In this document: positions 53,572-62,198 of the stretch, piece by piece
Position numbering within the stretch: position 1 is the stretch's first letter
Layout: each line of letters begins with the position of its first letter
From: Chryseobacterium sp. StRB126
Lineage (GTDB): Bacteria; Bacteroidota; Bacteroidia; Flavobacteriales; Weeksellaceae
Direction: 5' to 3'
Length of the DNA: 64,000 bases
NCBI RefSeq assembly: GCF_000829375.1
Contig: NZ_AP014624.1
Coordinates: forward strand, 3,224,001 to 3,288,000
Program-made: the position numbers and the translations under genes
The notes under the pieces: generated by a model
Database searches by the model: none
What the model saw: the letters and a program-made list of their open reading frames with translations, nothing else
What the model was told of the DNA's origin: nothing

Positions 53572-54465
53572 TTAAAATTTCAGGTGCATATCGTTAATCA
53601 AACTGGCTTTGATTAAATCTGAATTTTCGATTTGCAGCGTTTGATGCCTACCACCATTTTTCTCGAAAATTTCAATCAGTAGTACCTTGTCATCGGCAAT
53701 GGTAAACTGGTCTAACAGGAATACGTTTTGTTCTGTCGATTTTCCAGCAATGCCGTCCAATGGTTTGTAAGTTCTCAAAGGAATTAAAGAGCGTTCTTGT
53801 ACTACAGTGCGTTTGGCTACTTTTTTATCCACTATTTTAAAATTGATAAAATCAATCTCGAAAGGCACATTGGTACGGTTTCTCAATTCCGTATGGAAAT
53901 AGTATTTGCCGTTGTGTATGTAAACCCCCTTGAGGATAAACTGGATGCCGAAACTTTTAGCCCCGATATGCTTTACAACACGTTTGTCTTTCTTGTAAAT
54001 GGTTTCTAATAACAAGCCTGCCAATGATGGAGAATTGTTGCCCAGTTCTTCAAAGAGCACCTCGTTTCCATTGGCTTTATCCACCGCTTTCTGCATCGTT
54101 TGTAAATTGTAGCTCAATGCTTCGGGATAGGAACTGTAATACACGTTGAAGCTATAAAAGCGTCCGTCATTCGTGATAACAGAAAAATTGGTTTCAGGCT
54201 CAAAATCCCTTACCGATGCTTTTACACGTAAAACGTTTTCCGCATCTTCGGCTTTCCCTGCAATCAGGTACTCACTACCCAAGTCCACGTAACGAATGGC
54301 AGTCGGAAAAATCAGGTGCGAAGTTTTATCGTAGGTAACTTCCAATTTGTAAGGTTCTATCTTGCCCAATGTAAGCGGTGTTTTGATGCTATCTTGTGCA
54401 TAAGATTGTACGGCAAAGCCGAATATCAGGGCTATAGCCCAAAAGGTTTTTAAATGATTTTTCAT
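53572..54465 (-). CDS. traN: Conjugative transposon protein TraN
   Basis: The 297-residue protein has a signal peptide (cleavage near residue 23, SYAQ) and matches Bacteroidetes TraN, a VirB9-like periplasmic/outer-membrane part of the type IV secretion channel. A HLIFPTAIRYVDLGS segment (about 50-64) and a C-terminal beta domain are seen. It lies between traM and traO as usual. Confidence 0.9.
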   Translation of the reverse strand: MKNHLKTFWAIALIFGFAVQSYAQDSIKTPLTLGKIEPYKLEVTYDKTSHLIFPTAIRYVDLGSEYLIAGKAEDAENVLRVKASVRDFEPETNFSVITNDGRFYSFNVYYSSYPEALSYNLQTMQKAVDKANGNEVLFEELGNNSPSLAGLLLETIYKKDKRVVKHIGAKSFGIQFILKGVYIHNGKYYFHTELRNRTNVPFEIDFINFKIVDKKVAKRTVVQERSLIPLRTYKPLDGIAGKSTEQNVFLLDQFTIADDKVLLIEIFEKNGGRHQTLQIENSDLIKASLINDMHLKF

Positions 54466-54489
54466 TGTTTTATTTATTTGGGTTCAACA

Positions 54490-55824
54490 TTATTTTTTAG
54501 ATACAAGGAAGACCTGATGCCCTACTTTCAGCGTAACCTTTGGCGTTCTTACCTTTTTGGCGAAATAACCTGAAATACCTTGCACCGCACTTTTACTGAG
54601 GTCAGAAGTGATCTGCTGTCCAGGAGTAGAACTCATACTGAAGCTCGATCCCGTGGCATTCCCCATATTGGCTACAATGTCTGTAACCGCATTTCTTTCA
54701 GGTGAGTATGGAACAAACAAACCTTGCTGTCCATCCAAATCATAAATGGTAATATCTACCGGAATGATATTACCCTCCAGTTCTACCGAGCTTATTTTTA
54801 ACTGTAACCTGCCGTTCTGAAATTTGGCATTTGCCGTTACAATCGTTCCTTTTGGAATGGTACGCTGAGGTGTTTTAGCAGGTTCTAACAGTCGTAAACG
54901 CACACCTGTTTCACCAACTACCGTTTGGGCTTCGTGTACACAGGCTTTGATACTGTTTTTAGGCTGTATTGCCTGTTCTGTAGTACCTGCCGTATAAAAA
55001 CCACGGTTCTTTGTTTGACTCCAATCGGCTGCAAATGCACTGTCCGACGGTTCACGGTACAAGGCTGATACAATGTTCTTTCTTGTTGGTGTGAACGATA
55101 CAAATTGCTCCTTTTGATTAGCACCCGAAGCAGCAGGCGTTGCACCGTTGGTGTGAGCAACATTTCCGGTATTGGCATTTTGCGGAAGATACTTAGCCAC
55201 CATCTCATAAGATTTCTCCATTAATTTGAGTTGGTCGTCAACGGTAGCTACAGGTGGTACATCTTTTTCTGCCAGCTTTTCTTTCATCTCGTCAATTTGC
55301 TTGCGGAGTTCCATTGTTTCTGAATTATCATTCTGATAAAATGAACCCAATGTACTTTGTGCATTATGGTAACTGTTCAATGCAGGATTGCCGTTGCTTC
55401 CTGAATTTCTGCTACCAAAACTGTTGTTTTCCTCATCTTTAGGAAACTGCTCATCGGTCGGATCTTTCTTGTCTTCAATATTCCAGTAGTCGGAAAGCGT
55501 TGCAAGAGCATTGCGCTTTTCTTGCTCTTTGCGTTCGAGCATTTCCTGCTCGTAAGCCTTGCCTTTATCGGCAGGCATTCCTGCACCCGTAGCTTCTGGT
55601 ACTGCATCGTTTAACCCGACGTTTTCGATTGTCTTTTTTTCTTCGGATGGTTTAAATATAAGGTACATACAACCCACGAAGACAATCGCCATTAAGCCAA
55701 AAATTAAGGGCTTTTTGAGCTTTTCCTTATTATTCTGTGTGCCGTTCTGCAGCACATCAGCGGTTTCTTTCGGGTTTCCCTCAGTTACCCGAACAACCGA
55801 TTTTTTGTTCTCATTATCTTTCAT
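54490..55824 (-). CDS. traM: Conjugative transposon protein TraM
   Basis: The 444-residue protein matches TraM, the VirB10-like channel protein. It has a cytoplasmic N-terminus, one membrane helix (about 38-58), a long Gln/Glu/Pro-rich periplasmic linker, and a C-terminal beta-barrel domain (about 290-440, with IPKGTIVTANAKF and LEGNIIPVDITIYDLDG). Its start overlaps the traL end by 11 bases. Confidence 0.92.
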   Translation of the reverse strand: MKDNENKKSVVRVTEGNPKETADVLQNGTQNNKEKLKKPLIFGLMAIVFVGCMYLIFKPSEEKKTIENVGLNDAVPEATGAGMPADKGKAYEQEMLERKEQEKRNALATLSDYWNIEDKKDPTDEQFPKDEENNSFGSRNSGSNGNPALNSYHNAQSTLGSFYQNDNSETMELRKQIDEMKEKLAEKDVPPVATVDDQLKLMEKSYEMVAKYLPQNANTGNVAHTNGATPAASGANQKEQFVSFTPTRKNIVSALYREPSDSAFAADWSQTKNRGFYTAGTTEQAIQPKNSIKACVHEAQTVVGETGVRLRLLEPAKTPQRTIPKGTIVTANAKFQNGRLQLKISSVELEGNIIPVDITIYDLDGQQGLFVPYSPERNAVTDIVANMGNATGSSFSMSSTPGQQITSDLSKSAVQGISGYFAKKVRTPKVTLKVGHQVFLVSKK

Positions 55825-56098
55825 AAATCCTACTTTTTAAAATTGTTGATACTGTGTCCTGAAGTCTTGCAGGACTTTCATTTTCTTTAAGGATAGGGTT
55901 TTTGATATGTCTGATGTTGATTTCATCATCGGACTTACCTGTATCGTACACTACTTTGCCAATAACCCCAGCAGTCAGCAAGAGATATCCTACAAAAAAG
56001 TACAGCATGTATTGATGCTGTTTACGAACTGGTAATGCCTGCCAACGTTCTTCGAGCTTATCAAAATACCTATCCATATTTGCTCTTAATTTTTTCAT
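55814..56098 (-). CDS. traL: Conjugative transposon protein TraL (DUF3989)
   Basis: The 94-residue protein has a basic N-terminal helix (LRANMDRYFDKLEERW) and one membrane helix (about 28-48), as in small DUF3989/TraL proteins. It lies directly before traM, with an 11-base overlap. Its function in the channel is not defined. Confidence 0.82.
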   Translation of the reverse strand: MKKLRANMDRYFDKLEERWQALPVRKQHQYMLYFFVGYLLLTAGVIGKVVYDTGKSDDEINIRHIKNPILKENESPARLQDTVSTILKSRIYER

Positions 56099-56116
56099 AA
56101 CCTTACTATTTCTGTG

Positions 56117-56545
56117 TTATAACTTGAAACGTTTAGGGCTTTTACCCACCTTTTGCTTCGGCTCATCATTGACTAATGCAACCGCTTCTGTTAATTTAGG
56201 TGCGGTTATTACAGACAGGTTTGCCAGTTCCGTTTTTTTGAGCAATTGCCCAAAGCTGTCTTTCTTGGCTATTTCCATTCGGCTAAGCGAGTATTTACCA
56301 TTCAAATACTTTACCCACATACTACATTCTATATAGGGCTTGTCATCGCCCGACCATTGTAGGTAGCCTGTCAACAATAAATCTTGTTTAGGTAAACTGT
56401 CTGCACCTTTTTGGCAGCTTTCGAGGTACTCGCTGATACTGTCTTTCAGCTTTCCGGCATACGCACCTTGCGTATGAAAATATCCACTATATCCTTTATC
56501 AGTCAGGATTTTTGTGAATGTGTTTAAATCTGATAATGCTTCCAT
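56117..56545 (-). CDS. Hypothetical protein inserted in the tra operon
   Basis: The protein has 142 residues from this start. I do not recognise it. It has no signal peptide. A helical start (MEALSDLNTFTKILTDKGYSG) leads to a beta-rich middle (LTGYLQWSGDDKPYIECSMW) and a Lys-rich tail (KQKVGKSPKRFKL). It lies between traK and traL, where CTnDOT has no gene, and begins 10 bases after traK. The longer open frame upstream overlaps traK, so I use the internal ATG. Its domain content resembles single-copy regulatory proteins rather than channel parts. Confidence 0.6.
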   Translation of the reverse strand: MEALSDLNTFTKILTDKGYSGYFHTQGAYAGKLKDSISEYLESCQKGADSLPKQDLLLTGYLQWSGDDKPYIECSMWVKYLNGKYSLSRMEIAKKDSFGQLLKKTELANLSVITAPKLTEAVALVNDEPKQKVGKSPKRFKL

Positions 56546-56555
56546 AAGATTGATT

Positions 56556-57179
56556 TTAGCGTTCGATGACTTCGATGTCCCTGTTTTCCATAACCGCAAA
56601 TTTTTCGATATTGAAGCCTTGCGGATTGTTGTCTGAACGAACGGAGTTCACGAGATAGCAGGAAGTAATAAGGTTGCGTTTGGTTACGTTGCTCGAACGG
56701 ATGATAAACTGTTTAGCGTAGGTACGCACTGCATACGGATAAGTATCGAATTTGCAGACAACACTATCTACCTCTATGCGTTGTTGTACGTTACCCGAAA
56801 TAATCCTGCTGTAATACCCCTTTTCCGATAAGTCTTTGTAATAATCGAAAGCACTTTTATCCGCAAGGTTAAATGCTCTGCTCATATTGCTTTCGATAGC
56901 ATTCTTATCAGGTGCAAGCGTGAAGAAAAGCTCGTGGAAACGTCTAACGTGTTCCCTTGCTTCTACGGGACGATTGATGCTTGCATCCTGCGACAGGGCA
57001 AGCATTAGAGATTTGCCATTATCTAATACATAGATTTTTTGGCGTTGTTCTTCTGCAAAGTGGTAGGACTGCCATACGGCATATCCCACCACGCCAATGC
57101 AGAGAACAGCAAACACAATGGCATACAAACGTATCTGCCGAAAGCTGTTTTCTATATTTCTTAGCGTTTTAAATTCCAT
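56556..57179 (-). CDS. traK: Conjugative transposon protein TraK
   Basis: The 207-residue protein matches TraK, a VirB8-like inner-membrane assembly factor. A short N-terminal cytoplasmic segment is followed by a membrane helix (about 16-36) and an NTF2-like periplasmic domain (EHVRRFHELFFTLAPD...NRAFNLADKSAFDYYKDLSEKGYY). It lies between traJ and the extra gene. Confidence 0.92.
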   Translation of the reverse strand: MEFKTLRNIENSFRQIRLYAIVFAVLCIGVVGYAVWQSYHFAEEQRQKIYVLDNGKSLMLALSQDASINRPVEAREHVRRFHELFFTLAPDKNAIESNMSRAFNLADKSAFDYYKDLSEKGYYSRIISGNVQQRIEVDSVVCKFDTYPYAVRTYAKQFIIRSSNVTKRNLITSCYLVNSVRSDNNPQGFNIEKFAVMENRDIEVIER

Positions 57180-57199
57180 TTTCTTTAATGATTAATTGT

Positions 57200-58195
57200 T
57201 TATTTATTCATCAGCTTACCGCCAATATTTCCAACCGTTGAACCTGCACCTGCTCCAGCAATGTTTCCGGTTTTCATTGCCGCTTGGTTTACGTTACGAG
57301 TAAAGTTTCCTGCACCGCCTGCCTGAATAATCCAGCCAGTTACCGTTGGAATAGTGAAGTAACCCACGATACCGATGATCATAAAGATGATATACACTGT
57401 ATTGGAAGTATCAGGGATAAAGGTTGGGTCAGCTAACATTGCTATATCCCTTTCCAATATGAGGGATTGTATTCTTGCCAGCATGGAGCTGAATAAATCC
57501 GAAACAGGAAGCCACAGATATACGCTAATGTACCTCGTGAGCCATTGCGTGAGCGTAGCTTGAAAACCATCCCATACACTTATCGCAAAGGCTATTGGCC
57601 CGAGTATGGACAAGACGATTAGAAAAAACGTCCGTATGGTATCAATAACCAAAGCCGCCGCCTGAAAGAGTATTTCCAGCAAATTGCGAAACCAGTCCTT
57701 TATCGCCTTTTCAATCTTGTAGGCTTGTCTGTCCATATACATACCCGCCATTGTACCAACATCAGATGGCGACCAACCCAATTCGTCCAGTTTCTTATCA
57801 AACTCTTCGTCTGATACCATATAGGAAGTTTCAGGATTTCTGACCATTGCTTCGTATTCCAATTGGTCTTTCTGCTGTTGCAGCTTGTTCAGGTCAAGTA
57901 CCTGATCTTCGAGTATGGCGTGGGTTCCAGTTACAACCGGGCTTAGTACTGCATTGATGGTTCCCAAAACAATAGTTGGGAAGAACATTATACAAAGTCC
58001 CAAAGCAAACGGGCGCAGCAACGGGAACATATCAATAGGTTCGGCACGGCTTAAAGCCTGCCAAACCTTTAATGCCACATAGAACAACGCCCCCAATCCC
58101 GCTAATCCCTTAGCCACTGCCGCCATATCGCCTGCAAGCGGCATCATATCGTCATAAAGCGAACGCAGGAGTTCGTGAAGATTATCCCATTCCAT
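57200..58195 (-). CDS. traJ: Conjugative transposon protein TraJ
   Basis: The 331-residue integral membrane protein matches TraJ, a VirB6-like polytopic channel part. It has several hydrophobic helices (about 15-45, 65-90, 180-215, 270-300) and the family segment LGPIAFAISVWDGFQATLTQWL (split in the sequence around 195-217). It overlaps closely with traI, with two bases between. Confidence 0.92.
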   Translation of the reverse strand: MEWDNLHELLRSLYDDMMPLAGDMAAVAKGLAGLGALFYVALKVWQALSRAEPIDMFPLLRPFALGLCIMFFPTIVLGTINAVLSPVVTGTHAILEDQVLDLNKLQQQKDQLEYEAMVRNPETSYMVSDEEFDKKLDELGWSPSDVGTMAGMYMDRQAYKIEKAIKDWFRNLLEILFQAAALVIDTIRTFFLIVLSILGPIAFAISVWDGFQATLTQWLTRYISVYLWLPVSDLFSSMLARIQSLILERDIAMLADPTFIPDTSNTVYIIFMIIGIVGYFTIPTVTGWIIQAGGAGNFTRNVNQAAMKTGNIAGAGAGSTVGNIGGKLMNK

Positions 58196-58197
58196 TT

Positions 58198-58830
58198 TTA
58201 CCAGTATTTTTGGTTAGCAGTTCCATAGAGTTCAAGCACTCTTTTGGCATCATTTTTCTTTTTCGCTCTCAGATAGCTTACAGAAATGTTCTTATTGGTG
58301 TAGTAGCGTACAAGGCTGTGGTAATCCTTTACCTCTTTGTACACACGGTCAATAATATCCATACGCTCCTTGTCATTCAGCGAAAGGCTTGAAGAGGTTA
58401 TAATCTGCTTCAATTCTTTCAGCAGTTCGGTACTTTCATTAAGCAGTGCCGAATAACCATTGCCGATAGCGACCAATTCTTGCGGTGTGAAATTTGGGTC
58501 GTTCATCATCTTGCCAAAATTCTGCACGTACATTTCGGACACATCGCCTACAAGCAATACTGTTTGTTGTACCTTACGGGCATCTTTCACAAGGTTGTTG
58601 ATAGCTTTCAGCTTGTCATAATATTCCTTGCCTTGGTCGTACACTTTCTTCACTTCGTTGAAGTTCTTTATCACATTGCTCACGGTCGAAGAAGTCTGTA
58701 TGATTTCGTTCGCAGAGTTGATAATTCCTGAAGCCAGGTTTGCAGGATCAGTAACCACAAACTGGGCTTTTGCTGACGGTGCAACGGCGAGCATTAATGC
58801 CGTACACACCAGATACATTACTTTTTTCAT
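58198..58830 (-). CDS. traI: Conjugative transposon protein TraI (DUF4141)
   Basis: The 210-residue protein has a signal peptide (ending near SAKAQ, residue 23), a long periplasmic helix bundle (IIQTSSTVSNVIKNFNEVKKV), and the DUF4141 pattern of TraI/VirB5-like proteins. It probably forms part of the mating channel on the outside of the inner membrane. Confidence 0.9.
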   Translation of the reverse strand: MKKVMYLVCTALMLAVAPSAKAQFVVTDPANLASGIINSANEIIQTSSTVSNVIKNFNEVKKVYDQGKEYYDKLKAINNLVKDARKVQQTVLLVGDVSEMYVQNFGKMMNDPNFTPQELVAIGNGYSALLNESTELLKELKQIITSSSLSLNDKERMDIIDRVYKEVKDYHSLVRYYTNKNISVSYLRAKKKNDAKRVLELYGTANQKYW

Positions 58831-58858
58831 TGTTCTTGAAATTTTAAATTGTTAATGA

Positions 58859-61363
58859 CTATTGATTTACTTTGTCACGCCTTTGCATTGCGATATGCTT
58901 GATGGCGAGTTCTACGTTGCCGTCCAGTTCAGCAGCAAGCTGCATCACTTCCATTTTTTCGGTTTCTTCGGTCGTGTAAGCGAGGTATTCCTCCAAACTA
59001 ACTTCGGTGGCATAGACTGCCGAATGTGTACCACCTAAACCAATCCAAACCTCTTTGTAAAGTCGGCTTGCATCATTGTTCATATTGATAGAAAGTACCT
59101 GTCCTTTTTCTTTGTCCGTAAGTCCTAACATCGACTGTATGTCATCGAACTTGTTCATATACTTACGTTGGTCTAAGAGGATTTTACAGTCAGAGTTATT
59201 GATGATACTTTCCTTTACAATGGGGGATTGGATAATGTCATCCACCTCTTGCGTTACGACAATAGCTTCTCCGAAGAATTTGCGGACGGTCTTAAATAAA
59301 TACTTGATGTATTCTGCCATTCCCTCTTTGGCAATCGCTTTCCAAGCCTCTTCAATTAAGATGAGTTTGCGAATACCTTTGAGCCTTCGCATCTTATTGA
59401 TGAAAACTTCCATAATGATGATGGTCACTATGGGAAAGAGGATTTTGTGGTCTTTAATCGCATCAATCTCAAACACGATAAAGCGTCTGGATAAGAGATC
59501 TAATTGCTTATTAGAGTTCAACAGGTAATCATATTCGCCACCCTTGTAATAAGGTTCGAGTACGTTTAGGAAATTAGCAATGTCAAAGTCTTTTTCTCTT
59601 ACCTGTTTTCCTTCCAATACCTTACGGTAGTCACCTTTTACGTACTCATAAAAACCGTTGAATGACGGAAAAACATCTTCTTGTTTGATGCACTCGATGT
59701 ATCCCGATACGGCATTCGATAATGCTACTTCTTCTGAACGGGTTGGCGGCTCATCATCTCTTTTCCATAGGGTAAGTATCAGAGTTTTGACACTTTCACG
59801 CTTCTCAATATCGAACACTCCATCATCGGTATAGAAAGGGTTAAAGGCAATTGGGTTATCTTCAGTATAAGTAAAGTAAACACCGTCTTCGCCTTTGGTT
59901 TTTCCTTTGATGAGTTCACATAAGCCCTGATAAGAATTACCCGTATCTACCAACAATACGTGTGCGCCCTGTTCGTAATATTGACGTACCATGTGGTTAG
60001 TGAAGAATGATTTTCCCGAACCTGATGGCCCCAAGATAAACTTGTTCCGGTTCGTGATAATACCTCGTTTCATCGGCAGGTCGGAAATATCCAAATGGAT
60101 AGGTTTTCCTGTAAGCCTGTCAGCCATTTTTATCCCGAATGGTGAAGGTGAATTGTGGTAGTTGGTTTCTTCCGCAAAGAAGCACAAAGCGGGTTCAATA
60201 AACGTGTAAAAACTTTCCTCACTCGGGAAGTCGCCAGCATTTCCTGGCATTCCTGCCCAATACAAAGTGGCTACGTCCGTGGTGTTATGACGAGGCTTAC
60301 ATTCCATTAGTGCCAATGCACTACCGCAATCGTTTTTTAGCTGTTTCAGTTCCGAAGGGTCTTCCGACCACGCCATAATATTGAAGTGTGCACGGATGGA
60401 GGACAATCCGAAGCTATGGGCTTCATTCAGGTACTTTTCTATCCACTCTTTGTTGATTTGGTTGGCACGGCTGTACCTTGCCAATGAGTGCATATTCCTT
60501 GCGGATTTCTCAAACTTTTGCAGGTTGTCTTCGCTGTTGTCTAAAAACAGGTATTGATTATAGATGTGATTGCAACTTAACAACAAACCCACAGGTGCAG
60601 CGAATGACAGACGACAATCGCTTCGGTCGGTAGATAGCTTTTCAAAACGGGTATCAGCCGATACTGTTCCGGGCAAATCGTCGGTATCGGACAAGGTGTG
60701 CAGGCTCAACCTTTTGTTACCGATACGGACTTCTTCAGTTCCGAGTGCGATGTCTTGCATTGGTGTTCCAACTTCCTTTGATAATGTGAGATACTGCTCT
60801 AGTAGTCCCTGTGTAGTTTCTGTTCCGATGATTTCATCTTCGGTCAGGCGTTTTAGGCTTACAAAACCACTATCATTTATGATACGCTCAAACTGTGCGA
60901 CCGCCTCCATAAAGCGGTGTATCGTTTCCTTATTTCTGATTTCCTTTGGTATCAGCGTACCTTTACAAAGCGATGAAAAATTGCTTTGCATCCGCATTCT
61001 TTCCTTAGTAGTCTTGGTCAGAAATAGGTAACAGTAGTGATTTAGGAACGGTCGCTCATTAAAATGGCGTTGATAGGATTTTGCCAAAAAACTTTGATTA
61101 TCGGCTGCCAAATCAGGTGCATAGTTTTCTTTGATGTACCAGTCTTGTTTGTGAATGACCGTAAAATCAGGTAAGGTTTTGATGGCCTTGTGCCAGGCGG
61201 AGTGAATGGCTTCATATTCCGCAGAAGCAACCGTGAACAGTTCTGGCAAACGCACTTCAAAGCAGGCGGTAATGTCTGCATCTTTAGAAAGGATACAATT
61301 GTTTTCTACTGCCAACAAAGGAAATTTGTTTTCCAGCGTTGTTGTTTTAGCTACATTTCTCAT
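58859..61363 (-). CDS. traG: Conjugative transposon ATPase TraG (VirB4-like)
   Basis: The 834-residue protein is the VirB4-type ATPase powering pilus or channel assembly. The Walker A motif is GPSGSGKS (445-452); a Walker B-like LILIEEAWKAIA lies near residue 690. The N-terminal half is the usual VirB4 extension. Its start overlaps the traF stop (ATGA), showing tight coupling. Confidence 0.95.
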   Translation of the reverse strand: MRNVAKTTTLENKFPLLAVENNCILSKDADITACFEVRLPELFTVASAEYEAIHSAWHKAIKTLPDFTVIHKQDWYIKENYAPDLAADNQSFLAKSYQRHFNERPFLNHYCYLFLTKTTKERMRMQSNFSSLCKGTLIPKEIRNKETIHRFMEAVAQFERIINDSGFVSLKRLTEDEIIGTETTQGLLEQYLTLSKEVGTPMQDIALGTEEVRIGNKRLSLHTLSDTDDLPGTVSADTRFEKLSTDRSDCRLSFAAPVGLLLSCNHIYNQYLFLDNSEDNLQKFEKSARNMHSLARYSRANQINKEWIEKYLNEAHSFGLSSIRAHFNIMAWSEDPSELKQLKNDCGSALALMECKPRHNTTDVATLYWAGMPGNAGDFPSEESFYTFIEPALCFFAEETNYHNSPSPFGIKMADRLTGKPIHLDISDLPMKRGIITNRNKFILGPSGSGKSFFTNHMVRQYYEQGAHVLLVDTGNSYQGLCELIKGKTKGEDGVYFTYTEDNPIAFNPFYTDDGVFDIEKRESVKTLILTLWKRDDEPPTRSEEVALSNAVSGYIECIKQEDVFPSFNGFYEYVKGDYRKVLEGKQVREKDFDIANFLNVLEPYYKGGEYDYLLNSNKQLDLLSRRFIVFEIDAIKDHKILFPIVTIIIMEVFINKMRRLKGIRKLILIEEAWKAIAKEGMAEYIKYLFKTVRKFFGEAIVVTQEVDDIIQSPIVKESIINNSDCKILLDQRKYMNKFDDIQSMLGLTDKEKGQVLSINMNNDASRLYKEVWIGLGGTHSAVYATEVSLEEYLAYTTEETEKMEVMQLAAELDGNVELAIKHIAMQRRDKVNQ

Positions 61364-61689
61364 ACGGCATTTTGTTTAGGTGTGAATTTTAAATAGCGAT
61401 GTACAGGCTTGCGACAGATGATGTATCGGGGATGTCTTTTTCCTGCCCCGATTTTCATCAACCCGTGTTCGCCATACTTTCTGTTTAGTGAAAAGGTTTG
61501 CCACACAATAAGCGAAGCTCCGCCTGCTCCCAGGAACAGGCAGATGTAAGAGTTTACGCCAACCATATACATTATCATCACGAGGATAAGCGTACCGAGT
61601 AGCCCGCCAGCAAAAATGAACAGGTATTGCGCTTTCAGCCCTTTAAATTCCACCGTTCTTCCGATGCCTTTATTGATATTGTAATTCAT
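61360..61689 (-). CDS. traF: Conjugative transposon protein TraF (DUF4133)
   Basis: The 109-residue protein matches TraF, a VirB3-like small inner-membrane protein. An N-terminal NYNINKGIGRTVEFKGLKAQ is followed by two membrane helices (about 24-44 and 48-66) and a basic C-terminus. The ATG at 61689 opens the family's conserved start; a frame open further upstream overlaps traE. Confidence 0.9.
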   Translation of the reverse strand: MNYNINKGIGRTVEFKGLKAQYLFIFAGGLLGTLILVMIMYMVGVNSYICLFLGAGGASLIVWQTFSLNRKYGEHGLMKIGAGKRHPRYIICRKPVHRYLKFTPKQNAV

Positions 61690-61700
61690 AAGGCAACAGA

Positions 61701-62006
61701 TTAAAGGAAGAATGAACGCAGTATGGTAGCCGCCACAATTAAGAAGATACAGGCACCAAACCACGAAGCCGCAGTTTTGCTTGTGTCAGGGTCGCCCGAA
61801 CTGAATTTATTATACACCTTAACACCTCCGATTAGCCCAACGACCGCACCGATGGCGTAAATTAATTGAGTTGCGGGATCGAAATAAGAGGTGACCATTT
61901 GTGTAGCTTCGGTTATTCCAGCCGTACCATTTCCCTGTGCGAACGCACCAATTCCTGACAGCATAGCTACGGCTGCCAGCAGAACTTTTTTTCCTTGTTT
62001 TTTCAT
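61701..62006 (-). CDS. traE: Conjugative transposon protein TraE (DUF4134)
   Basis: The 101-residue protein matches TraE, a VirB2-like small membrane protein thought to be the pilin or channel subunit. It has a signal peptide (ending near GAFAQ, about residue 24) and two hydrophobic helices (about 45-64 and 80-101). It is the first gene of the leftward operon in this window. The preceding traA-traD are not seen between it and the OLD-type gene. Confidence 0.9.
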   Translation of the reverse strand: MKKQGKKVLLAAVAMLSGIGAFAQGNGTAGITEATQMVTSYFDPATQLIYAIGAVVGLIGGVKVYNKFSSGDPDTSKTAASWFGACIFLIVAATILRSFFL

Positions 62007-62198
62007 AATTGAAACACATTAATTTGTTACAGTTTTCCCGCACCTTGCGGACTTTCGGGACAAAGGTGTTTCAGAAATGAAGGCGCTATAACAAAGTGGC
62101 AGTCAGAGGAATTGTTTGGCTGTGGGTGGCGGTCAGAAAGAAGAAATGTAGTATATTAGTACATTTGAAAATGTTCAATTTATAAACCTCATTTTTTA
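62007..62198. promoter_or_regulatory. Divergent control region between traE and the OLD-type gene
   Basis: This 192-base gap separates traE from an oppositely oriented gene. TACATTTG (62161-62168) matches TAnnTTTG for the rightward gene, about 30 bases before its ATG. Imperfect direct repeats TGGCAGTCAG (62097-62106) and TGGCGGTCAG (62128-62137) might be operator half-sites. A promoter for traE should lie here or further upstream across the cargo gene. Confidence 0.4.
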
